A DNA stretch of 64,000 nucleotides, from contig JAKSDK010001621.1 in the NCBI GenBank assembly GCA_022360095.1, positions 1 to 64,000 of the forward strand, read 5' to 3'. Position numbers and translations under genes: made by a program. The notes below the pieces were generated by a model. The model saw only the letters and a list, made by a program, of their open reading frames with translations, had not been told where the DNA came from and ran no database searches. This document shows positions 52,465 to 60,191 of the stretch, in pieces (within the stretch, counting starts at the first letter, position 1; each line of letters starts with the position of its first letter). The DNA is from Phycisphaerales bacterium. GTDB lineage: Bacteria > Planctomycetota > Phycisphaerae > UBA1845 > UTPLA1.

Positions 52465-53883
52465 ATGAGCAAGAAATGGATGACGTCGATAGGAATGGTG
52501 ATGTGGTTGGCGACCTCCGCTTCCGCGGAAAATGTGGACCTCTCCACGATCCCGCCGCGCGACACGGTGCAGTTGACCATTTACAACGGTGAAGACCTGA
52601 CGCTGGTACGCGAAACTCGTCACATCACCTTCAAGAAAGGCCTGAATCCGTTGCAGTTTTCCTGGGCCAACACATTGATCGATCCCACGAGCGTCGAGCT
52701 ACGGTTCAAGGACCGTGCCGGCGGTTTGGAACTGATCGATACGGCCTTCCCTCACGACAAACCGCAGATGCTCTATTGGAACGTACGAAGCGAGCGGGAC
52801 GTTGATGCCGAGGTCGAGATCACCTATTTCACCAGCGGCATCACCTGGGCGGCCGACTACGTCTGCGTCAGTGATCCCGCTGAGGAGGTCATGTCCTTCG
52901 AAGGATTCGTGCGAATCACGAACAATTCGGGTGAAGACTATGCCGATGCACAAATACGCCTGGTTGTGGGAACCATCAATCTGGTGGAAAAAGTGGCCGA
53001 GCTGGCCCGACGCGGGGCGATCTCCAAGGACGAGGAAGATGAGTATCGAAAGGGCCTGAAGACGGTGAGAACGTTCAAGAAGAAATTTGCCAGGGCCGAG
53101 CTAAGGGACAGAGTGGCCGGCCGTCTGGCCATGGCCACCGCAGCTGCGCCCAAGGAGATCATCAAGGAAGGGCTCTCGGAATACTTCATTTACACCATCG
53201 AAGGGCAAGAGACGATCAGGAACACCTGGTCCAAGCGGATGCGATCTTTTCAGGGGAAACGGGTGCCGTTTCGGATTCAATATCGCTATCGTCCGGCAGA
53301 GTACGGCGATCAATTGGTTCGTCTTTTCCTGCTTCGCAATGATGACGCGAGTGATCTTGGCACAACTCCGTTACCGAACGGCGCCTTGCGCCTCTTTCGC
53401 GACAATGGACGCGAAGGTCTGTCGTTCCTGGTGCAGCAGCAGATCGAGTATGTGCCGGTTGGCCAGGAAATCGTGATGAATTTGGGGCATGACCCGGAGG
53501 TGATTCACGAGCGGATTCGCCTGAAGAGCTGGCGGGACGATTTTTGGTACGCCCGTGAGGGATTCACAGTCTATTACAGTCCCCAAAAAGGTCATCGAAT
53601 CCGTACCAACGACAAAGTTGCAGGCTGGGATGATCACCAGCAATGGATCGAGCGTATTCGGAACAATCGAGAGAAGCCGATCGATGTCGAGATTCGCCGG
53701 ACGTTCGCCGGGCACGTTGCCTTTCGAAGCGACCTCGCTCCCGTATTACATGATTATCGAACTCCGCAGTTCACCACGACGGTTGAGCCCGGTGGAAAAC
53801 AAGAGCTCGCTTACCATCTCGTCACGCATCAGGGTTACAACAAGAAACAGGACAACGTGACCCTTGAAGAGGAAAATGGCTGA
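52465..53883 (+). CDS. DUF4139-like exported protein, copy 2
   Basis: This 472-residue protein begins with a short signal peptide (MTSIGMVMWLATSASA) and shows the full DUF4139 pattern: VQLTIYNGEDLTLVRETRHI, GLNPLQFSWANTLIDPTSVE, YWNVRSERDVDAEVEITYFT, GITWAADYVCV and a later RIQYRYRPAEYGDQLVRLF. A long charged insert (KDEEDEYRKGLKTVRTFKKK) separates two beta parts. DUF4139 proteins are thought to act in envelope processes, but the role is open. It begins 15 bp after its paralogue ends, so they are co-transcribed. Confidence 0.68.
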   Translation: MSKKWMTSIGMVMWLATSASAENVDLSTIPPRDTVQLTIYNGEDLTLVRETRHITFKKGLNPLQFSWANTLIDPTSVELRFKDRAGGLELIDTAFPHDKPQMLYWNVRSERDVDAEVEITYFTSGITWAADYVCVSDPAEEVMSFEGFVRITNNSGEDYADAQIRLVVGTINLVEKVAELARRGAISKDEEDEYRKGLKTVRTFKKKFARAELRDRVAGRLAMATAAAPKEIIKEGLSEYFIYTIEGQETIRNTWSKRMRSFQGKRVPFRIQYRYRPAEYGDQLVRLFLLRNDDASDLGTTPLPNGALRLFRDNGREGLSFLVQQQIEYVPVGQEIVMNLGHDPEVIHERIRLKSWRDDFWYAREGFTVYYSPQKGHRIRTNDKVAGWDDHQQWIERIRNNREKPIDVEIRRTFAGHVAFRSDLAPVLHDYRTPQFTTTVEPGGKQELAYHLVTHQGYNKKQDNVTLEEENG

Positions 53884-53967
53884 CGAAAACACCGACATCG
53901 CGAATTCGCCATAGGACCCTGGAGTCTTTTGAGCTAAGATGAATGCCTGTCGAGGTCGACCGGATTC

Positions 53968-54393
53968 ATGTGTGCTCTCTATGCTGGAATAGCCTTCTCG
54001 TTTTTTGTCTTATTCAGTTTCGTGATTGGTATTCTGTTGGGCAGGCGCAGTTTTTTGCGACGTCGCGGATCGACCATGGCGGCCTATCTCGGCGGAATGT
54101 CGTTTTGCTTTTTCATTGCTGACTTTGTGCCAGTGGATGACTCGGCGCTATGGTACGCTGTGTTGATTTCCGTGACCCTTGTCGGGTTTGTCTTTTTGAT
54201 CGCCATCGGGCCGTATCTCTTTTTCATTTTTATCGTCGATGGCAATGAGTTCAGGAAGTGGCGCTTAGTCAAGCTCGGGCAATGTCGGGTCTGTCGCTAC
54301 AATCTGACCGGCAATGCATCTGGGATATGTCCTGAGTGCGGGACCGCTATTCCTGAAGACGTTCGCACATTTCATCGACTGGACAAGCGTTAA
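53968..54393 (+). CDS. Membrane protein with C-terminal zinc ribbon
   Basis: Three or four hydrophobic segments (FFVLFSFVIGILLGRRSFL, MSFCFFIADFVPV, LISVTLVGFVFLIAIGPYLF) are followed by a zinc ribbon in residues about 109-130: CRVCRYNLTGNASG, then CPECG. This is the same ribbon as in the 28272 gene but at the other end of the protein. Planctomycetota have many such proteins with no assigned role. The start is GTG or ATG in frame (ATG 53968 used). The stop overlaps the stop of the converging gene as TTAA. Confidence 0.6.
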   Translation: MCALYAGIAFSFFVLFSFVIGILLGRRSFLRRRGSTMAAYLGGMSFCFFIADFVPVDDSALWYAVLISVTLVGFVFLIAIGPYLFFIFIVDGNEFRKWRLVKLGQCRVCRYNLTGNASGICPECGTAIPEDVRTFHRLDKR

Positions 54394-55511
54394 GCGAACG
54401 TACGATTCGCTCGCTGGCCCCAGCGCTTGGCGACAGCGAAGTCGAGGAGGGTGAAAACCCGGTCGCGGTCGAGCGAAGGGAACTTGACGCCGACGGCCTC
54501 CATCACCTCGCGCGTGTTGTCCTGAATGAAAACAGGGTTGTGCGTCACGCGAGGTGTGATGACGTCGTAGCCGTCCCACAACAGGGCTTCCGCATGTGAG
54601 CGATGACCATTGACTTTGGAGGGGTCGATAAAGTATCCGCCGTGGATTTTGAAGTAATCTTCCAGGCAGCTCTTGACGTGATCATTGGTCGGTGGCGCCG
54701 GGTCGGTCAGATGATAGATCCGGCCGTGTCTTTGTTCATTCACAACGATTTCGGCGATAATCCTGGACGCAAAATCGACCGGGACAAAATTTTGCGGATC
54801 GTTGGGATAGCCCGGGATCCGTAAGGGAACATAGGTCGTTTCGTCTCCGTTGGAGAATTCATCCTTGAGTATGCTGATGATTCGGGCTAGCTGATAGAAC
54901 CCGCCATACTGCGTCGTGTATCCTGTTTTCGAATCACCGACGAGAAAGCTGGGTCGCATGATCGTCAGGACGCGACCTGGCTCTCTGCTCCACTCGATGA
55001 ACCTCGATTCCGCGATCCACTTGCTGTGTTCGTATTCCGTTTTGAACTCCGGCTTTGGCTGATGAAAGATCTCATTGACGGATTGGGTGTAGGAGCCGCA
55101 AACATAAGCGGTGCTCACTGCATGAATTTTCTTGACGCCGTTCTTGACCGCCCAATCGATGAGCCGCTCGACGCCGCTGACGTTCGTTTTGTGCGGTTCC
55201 TCATTGCCGTTGGAAAACAGCTGGAGGCTGGCCGCACAGGACAGAATCTCATCGGTTCGTCCCCAATCACTTTCGGGCAACTCGCACGGCAGTTGTCCTT
55301 CCACAAACACCAGTCGGTCCTGTTCCAGATACTGTTCGACGTCGACGCCGAGCTGGTCCATCTGCATGCGCAAACGTTGGATTGAATCGGCCAAAGGCGG
55401 ACGTAGCATGACGACGATTCGTCTTTCTCTGGAAAGGAGATCGCGCAAAACGAAATTGCCCAGAAAACCAGTGGCGCCGGTCATGAATGTCGTTGGTGAG
55501 TGTTTCGTCAT
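54390..55511 (-). CDS. Thioester-reductase-type SDR family NAD(P)-binding protein
   Basis: The Rossmann motif TGATGFLGNFVLRDLLS (residues about 12-28) and the catalytic YEHSK tetrad part (Tyr-x3-Lys, about residue 168) mark an extended SDR of the male-sterility/thioester-reductase group. These reduce acyl-CoA or carrier-bound acids to aldehydes or alcohols, or act on sugar nucleotides. Other marks: GVERLIDWAVKNGVKKIHAV, STAYVCGSY and VLTIMRPSFLVGDSKTGYTT. No carrier-binding adenylation domain is fused. The gene begins seven bases after the stop of the upstream membrane protein gene (55519-57801), so the two are co-transcribed and may work together on lipid or glycolipid precursors. Confidence 0.75.
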   Translation of the reverse strand: MTKHSPTTFMTGATGFLGNFVLRDLLSRERRIVVMLRPPLADSIQRLRMQMDQLGVDVEQYLEQDRLVFVEGQLPCELPESDWGRTDEILSCAASLQLFSNGNEEPHKTNVSGVERLIDWAVKNGVKKIHAVSTAYVCGSYTQSVNEIFHQPKPEFKTEYEHSKWIAESRFIEWSREPGRVLTIMRPSFLVGDSKTGYTTQYGGFYQLARIISILKDEFSNGDETTYVPLRIPGYPNDPQNFVPVDFASRIIAEIVVNEQRHGRIYHLTDPAPPTNDHVKSCLEDYFKIHGGYFIDPSKVNGHRSHAEALLWDGYDVITPRVTHNPVFIQDNTREVMEAVGVKFPSLDRDRVFTLLDFAVAKRWGQRANRTFA

Positions 55512-55518
55512 GTTTGTT

Positions 55519-57801
55519 TTATCGCGGCCCGGGAAACGGCGGACCGGTCAGATATAAGTCTGTTCGAATGATCATGGAAGCAATCCCCCGAACGGTAAAG
55601 ATGCCGTCTCTCGCCTCACGAATCTCCTGAAAATCATTGTGGCGCAACCACAGCGCCTCCAGAGTCTCGTCCTTCACTGCATTGAGCCACCATGACCGAA
55701 TTTTTGACAATACGACCGGGGTTGGCAATGTTTCCTCCAACTTGCCTTGAATCGGTGAGCCCATCGCTTCAGCCACCGGTAAGGCAACCTGGCGAAATGC
55801 TGACCATGACCGACTCATAAGTGCCGGTAGACCCGAGTGCATCCCTGAGAACAGAATCTCAGCAGCGGCGCCATCACCCGAGGCCAAACGGCGACCGGCC
55901 AACACCACATCTTCGGGGCTCAGCGACAGTTTTGCAAGGGGGGGTACCCCAACCGATTTTTCGTCCTTCGTCCGAAAATATACTCGGGCTGCGACGCAGT
56001 TTCGGGTCGTTAGATAGAAGCGAAAACGCTCACTTGCCAAGGGCCGACGAAACGTAAACAACAGCTTCCGGACGCCGGTCATGTCCGCATCGACCACCTC
56101 CGCGTCGAACAGCCCGGAGGAGACTTTTTCCCCGGATTGCAGCGGTCCGGACTCCCGCATGGACTCAATCAGATAGCGTCCGAGCAGACTCGAGAAAAAG
56201 GGTCTCCCCTCCACCGAGACGGAGAAACGGTAGGCATCGATCTGCTCCACGATACAGCGATCCTCCATCCGAACCAGGTTCGGAGCATAGGTCATCACAT
56301 GGCATTGAACATCTTCCATACTCCGTCCCCACGCCTCCTCCAGACAGAGCTTGCTGTAGATATTCACAAACGGCACATTGATAAAAAAGATGTCCGTCAC
56401 CTCGGTCGGAGCCGGCGCTGTTGAGATCTTCGCGATCGTGTATCGCTCCGCCGCCAACATGCCGCTCCACAACGTACGATAGATCGGAATATAGGTTGAT
56501 GTCGCGATCAGAAACCAGATCGCGATCGGGCGGCACCAGCGGCCGATCGAGATCGGCCGGATGCAGTCGCGCAGACCCGGACCCAGGACCATGGCCACTG
56601 AAAATCCGACACCCCCAAGATACCCCGAGTGGGGTGTGGCCATGATCGGCACGACCGGCAGGAAAGACAATGCCAGCCACAGCGGCCAGATCCAATAGCC
56701 CCGAGCGTTGCGGCAAGCCAGGTAATAGCCGGAACCCATGATGCCGAGAATGACGACCATCAGCAGGCAGTCGCCGGGAACTTCAGTGAACGGATTGTAT
56801 CGCCCGGTGGGGCCCACGGTCATCGGTGACAGCCAGACGGCAGAGCAAAGATAATGCATGAACTTGGCGAGGCACCACAATGCATAAGATCCTTCTCCGT
56901 CGGGTCGGCGCATGTAAACCCCCGGAATCGGATGATAAAAATAGACCGTTCTCCAGATAAAAAAGGCGATCGTCAAAAATCCCAGAAACGCGTAAACGCC
57001 CAGTCTCGCACGGACATGCCTCCGGCCGCCGAACGCAAAATCAAACGCAACGAGAATGACGGGCAGCATCACCGCGTTCTCGCGTGAGAAGACCGCCAAC
57101 ACGAAAAGAATCACGGCCCAGGCAAATAATCCACGATTCAAGTGAGGTACGGAGGGCCGTTGCGCGGATGGAGAGCGCCCGGCTTGCGTTGCATCCTCCG
57201 GCGATGAAAGCGGGGCTCCCAGAGCTTTTGCCGGATGCAACCGCAGTCCGGATGCCCGAACATAGACCAACATTGCGCCCAGCATGAGCCCGGTCTGCAG
57301 CACGATGTTCTGGGACGCCAGCCAACCTACCGCAAAAACGCTGTGGGAATAAATCACAAACAGGAGTCCGCCCACCAGCGACCAGAATCGATGGGCAGTC
57401 AACCACATGCAAAGGACATACACCAGACAGGCGTTTGCGAAATGGAGGAGGATGCTGACGGCGTGTTGCGCGGGGACGTTGCCTCCGCTTGCAAGATACG
57501 CCAGTTTCATGAGTGCAATGGAAACCGGTCGGGCATATTGCCAGCGAATGGGCTTTTCCTGCCACCACGTTTTCATGAATTGGTCCGGCTCAAGTGTCGT
57601 GGTGTGCAAAAGGTCCGACAACGACCACCCGCGCATTTGCAATTGCCGCTGGTGCCAGTGGTCATCCAGGAAGAGACCGTCGCCTAATGACCACCCATGC
57701 GTTGCGAACGTTGCCAGGGCCAGTACCAACATGACGCCAAGACCCTTTTGAAAGGATCGGGGCGGGTCGTTGTGAAGAGAACTGACAGGCAAATCTTGCA
57801 T
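55519..57801 (-). CDS. GT-C-like polytopic membrane protein
   Basis: About twelve transmembrane helices lie in the first 480 residues, with an early acidic motif in the first outside loop, LGDGLFLDDHWHQRQ, as in GT-C glycosyltransferases (the Asp pair binds metal or substrate). Other parts: NACLVYVLCMWLTAH, LFVIYSHSVFAVGWLAS and GFLTIAFFIWRTVYFY. The C-terminal 240 residues are outside and of unknown type. I infer transfer of sugars from a polyprenyl carrier, but the family is uncertain. It is upstream of the thioester-reductase-type SDR by eight bases. The longest frame from ATG 57801 is used; a weak RBS is present. Confidence 0.55.
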   Translation of the reverse strand: MQDLPVSSLHNDPPRSFQKGLGVMLVLALATFATHGWSLGDGLFLDDHWHQRQLQMRGWSLSDLLHTTTLEPDQFMKTWWQEKPIRWQYARPVSIALMKLAYLASGGNVPAQHAVSILLHFANACLVYVLCMWLTAHRFWSLVGGLLFVIYSHSVFAVGWLASQNIVLQTGLMLGAMLVYVRASGLRLHPAKALGAPLSSPEDATQAGRSPSAQRPSVPHLNRGLFAWAVILFVLAVFSRENAVMLPVILVAFDFAFGGRRHVRARLGVYAFLGFLTIAFFIWRTVYFYHPIPGVYMRRPDGEGSYALWCLAKFMHYLCSAVWLSPMTVGPTGRYNPFTEVPGDCLLMVVILGIMGSGYYLACRNARGYWIWPLWLALSFLPVVPIMATPHSGYLGGVGFSVAMVLGPGLRDCIRPISIGRWCRPIAIWFLIATSTYIPIYRTLWSGMLAAERYTIAKISTAPAPTEVTDIFFINVPFVNIYSKLCLEEAWGRSMEDVQCHVMTYAPNLVRMEDRCIVEQIDAYRFSVSVEGRPFFSSLLGRYLIESMRESGPLQSGEKVSSGLFDAEVVDADMTGVRKLLFTFRRPLASERFRFYLTTRNCVAARVYFRTKDEKSVGVPPLAKLSLSPEDVVLAGRRLASGDGAAAEILFSGMHSGLPALMSRSWSAFRQVALPVAEAMGSPIQGKLEETLPTPVVLSKIRSWWLNAVKDETLEALWLRHNDFQEIREARDGIFTVRGIASMIIRTDLYLTGPPFPGPR

Positions 57802-57841
57802 GCAATGACTTGTAGCGCCGGTTTTCCGGTCGATGGGTTCT

Positions 57842-57856
57842 CAGGCTGGAGGCCTG
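57842..57856. repeat. Short inverted repeat of planctomycete type
   Basis: CAGGC, TGGAG, GCCTG form a 5-bp stem with a five-base loop in the 202-bp gap before the hydrolase gene. A related element, GACGG/CCGTC (57888-57904), follows. Similar short palindromes are found scattered between genes in many planctomycete genomes; I rely on memory for this. Confidence 0.4.
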
Positions 57857-58003
57857 TGCTATACATTCGTTGGCAACGGTTGTAGGGGACGGCCGTTGAC
57901 CGTCTTCAAGGCGACCACTAATGTAGTCTGTTCGTGCTAATTTGTCATTGGGTTATGAGATCAAAACGACGCCGACGGTGCACACTGTCGCGACCGAAAT
58001 AGG

Positions 58004-59434
58004 GTGATGACTCGCTTCCGCTTGATACGTGGCTTTCCGGCCGGTGCTCTGATCATCGCAGCCTCAACGGTGTTCTCAGGCTGTTTCTATGAGAAGTCGT
58101 TTCCCATGGAGACCGGCGATTATTTTCGCGTTCGTCATGAGACGGCGTCACCGCCCATTTCCACTCGCAAATGGCTGGCTCAAACCCATGGTCGTCTGCA
58201 ACATCTCCTGCCGGCATTCAGACGCACTTCGTTGCTGACGGACGATCTGGTGGATGAGCGAAATGTGCCCAGAGACGTGTTCAAGTTTTTTCAGCGTGAT
58301 CCCGACCGGCTCCAATCCGTGTTTTGCAACTTCTGGGGTTTGATGTTCAGCGCCCAGTGTATCGGCGCCTCCTCAGACGTAGAAGCTTTGAATACGCCCT
58401 GGCCCGGTTTCGAGGAAGTCTCCTTTCCGATTTCCGACACCGTCGAAACGTACGGGTGGCTGGGTCTTGTCAAGGACGGCGAAACCGTACGCAAGGCCGA
58501 TTGCATCGTGCTCCTTCCCGGTTTCTTCGGCGACAATTGCATTTTGCGCCAGAAGGACCTTGCCGATGCGCTGCTCGCCTCTGGTTTCCACGTTCTCGCC
58601 TATGAGAGTCGTGGATTGGGCGTGACCAACCTCCGTCGCCCGGAGATCTATCATAATTTCGGTGCGCTCGAAACGCACGATCTGATGATCGTCTCCGATT
58701 GGCTCGAGGAGAAGCCGTTCATTCGGCACACGGGATTGATCGGATACTGCTGGGGCGCAAATCAGGCCCTGCTCACCTCGTGGTATGAGAATTGTCTTGA
58801 CGGTCACGCCAGCATCAGCGATCGGCTGGCTGAACACCTGCCGCCTTTGCCCGAACGGCGTCGATTCCGCGCAGGCGTCTTATCCTTCTCGCCGACCTTG
58901 GCCTTCGAGGAAATCATCGACAAGCTTGATCAAGAGCGAAAGTTTCTCTCGGAGCCTGCGCTTTCCGCACTTCAGGGCAACGTGGAGTTGCGAATGACGG
59001 ATAAGCAGCATCCCGAAATCAGCGGCAGTTTACGGAAGCTCATCGACTACGAATTCGCGCGTTCCGAATTGAACTATCCGGGCGCCGTACGGGACAGTCT
59101 GAGGTTCCTGCGTTTTCTGCCTTACAAGGACAGGGCCGTTGATAAGAAACTCGAATATGCGCGCCTGCCGGTGATCGTCGTTTACGGGTCGAATGACCCT
59201 CTTGCTCCTTCACAGGAAGTCGTCGAATTGCTGGCGGGGTTGGACAATCCCAATGTCGCTGCCGTGATTCTTTACGGCGGGGGTCATGTCGGATTTCCCG
59301 CGTATGCCCGGAGCTATTATTTCAGCCTGATCATGAACTTCTTTGATCCGGTACACGGTGCTGCGGCGATGGCTCGTCCGTCCGCGACGATTCCGGGTCG
59401 CGAAGTGCAAACGATGAACATACATGCCCGCTGA
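58004..59434 (+). CDS. GxCxG-type alpha/beta hydrolase lipoprotein
   Basis: A lipoprotein signal (GALIIAASTVFSGC) is followed by an alpha/beta-hydrolase: CIVLLPGFFGDNCIL, LADALLASGFHVLAYESRGL and the nucleophile elbow GYCWGANQ, where Cys sits at the usual Ser position. This G-x-C-x-G form is seen in polyhydroxyalkanoate synthases and some dienelactone hydrolases. The Asp is in VVYGSNDPLAPSQ and the His in GGGHVGFPAYARSY. The substrate may be a lipid or ester in the periplasm. The PAP2 phosphatase gene overlaps its end by eleven bases, so they are translated together. GTG 58004 or ATG 58007 is the start. Length is 476. Confidence 0.75.
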   Translation: MMTRFRLIRGFPAGALIIAASTVFSGCFYEKSFPMETGDYFRVRHETASPPISTRKWLAQTHGRLQHLLPAFRRTSLLTDDLVDERNVPRDVFKFFQRDPDRLQSVFCNFWGLMFSAQCIGASSDVEALNTPWPGFEEVSFPISDTVETYGWLGLVKDGETVRKADCIVLLPGFFGDNCILRQKDLADALLASGFHVLAYESRGLGVTNLRRPEIYHNFGALETHDLMIVSDWLEEKPFIRHTGLIGYCWGANQALLTSWYENCLDGHASISDRLAEHLPPLPERRRFRAGVLSFSPTLAFEEIIDKLDQERKFLSEPALSALQGNVELRMTDKQHPEISGSLRKLIDYEFARSELNYPGAVRDSLRFLRFLPYKDRAVDKKLEYARLPVIVVYGSNDPLAPSQEVVELLAGLDNPNVAAVILYGGGHVGFPAYARSYYFSLIMNFFDPVHGAAAMARPSATIPGREVQTMNIHAR

Positions 59435-60071
59435 ACGCAAGGACAAGTCGCGAGCGTCGTTGTTGCGAGTCTGGCTGGTGATCGCCGCGTCGACGGCTCT
59501 GCTCTTGCTGATGCTTCGTTTTGACGTTCAGCTGTTGCGCTGGCGTGACGCTTTCAAGCACGTTGAACCGCATGGGGCACTCGCGCAACTCCTCGGCGGT
59601 TTCCGCAGCTTTGGAGAGTTCCTTACAACGATCGTGGTGATTTTCATCGCCGCCGCCTATGACCGGCGACGCAAGAACATCATCGTTGCGCTCCTGATTG
59701 CCCAGGCGTTGTCTATGATCGTCTATAACGCGGGGAAATACGCCGTTGTCCGGCAGCGTCCTTTTCACGCGGTGGAACAGGTTGCTCTGGAAGAACTATC
59801 GGCGAGTCAGACCTGGCTCGGTTGGCGACTTGGTAACAAAACGTTTGAAACCCGATCGTTCCCGTCCGGGCATTCGGCAAGCGCGTTTGCGGTGGCCGGT
59901 ATCCTGGCGTTTTTTTATCCTCGACTACGATGGATGTTTTGGGGCCTGGCGGTTGCTTGCGCGACATCGCGTTTCGTCGACGTCGTCCATTGGCCGAGCG
60001 ACTGCGTTGCAGGGGCATTGATCGGTTATCTCTCGTCTGTCTTTGCCGTTTCCATCGCGCCGAAGGCGTGA
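59424..60071 (+). CDS. PAP2-family membrane phosphatase
   Basis: The three phosphatase motifs of the PAP2 family are complete: KYAVVRQRPF (K-x6-R-P), RSFPSGHSASAF (P-S-G-H) and SRFVDVVHWPSDCVAGA (S-R-x5-H-x3-D). Membrane helices precede and follow (STALLLLMLRFDVQLL, FLTTIVVIFIAAAYDRR, ALLIAQALSMIVYNAGKYAV, AVAGILAFFYP). Family members remove phosphate from phosphatidate, undecaprenyl pyrophosphate or similar lipids at the outer side of the membrane. The ATG overlaps the preceding gene. Confidence 0.92.
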   Translation: MPAERKDKSRASLLRVWLVIAASTALLLLMLRFDVQLLRWRDAFKHVEPHGALAQLLGGFRSFGEFLTTIVVIFIAAAYDRRRKNIIVALLIAQALSMIVYNAGKYAVVRQRPFHAVEQVALEELSASQTWLGWRLGNKTFETRSFPSGHSASAFAVAGILAFFYPRLRWMFWGLAVACATSRFVDVVHWPSDCVAGALIGYLSSVFAVSIAPKA

Positions 60072-60096
60072 GTCGTTTGATTCATCCGTCAGCGGA

Positions 60097-60141
60097 AAAG
60101 CCCCGGTCAGGCATACCTTTGGCATGCCCGAGCGGGGCTTT
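60097..60141. terminator. Bidirectional terminator between converging genes
   Basis: AAAGCCCC (60097-60104) and GGGGCTTT (60134-60141) form an 8-bp outer stem, with an inner stem GGCAT/ATGCC (60110-60128). It lies between the ends of the PAP2 gene and the minus-strand phosphodiesterase gene. Confidence 0.65.
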
Positions 60142-60191
60142 GATGTCCGTTTTCGCTCGCACACGTGGCCCATGGTGGCAGCAAGCCCGCC

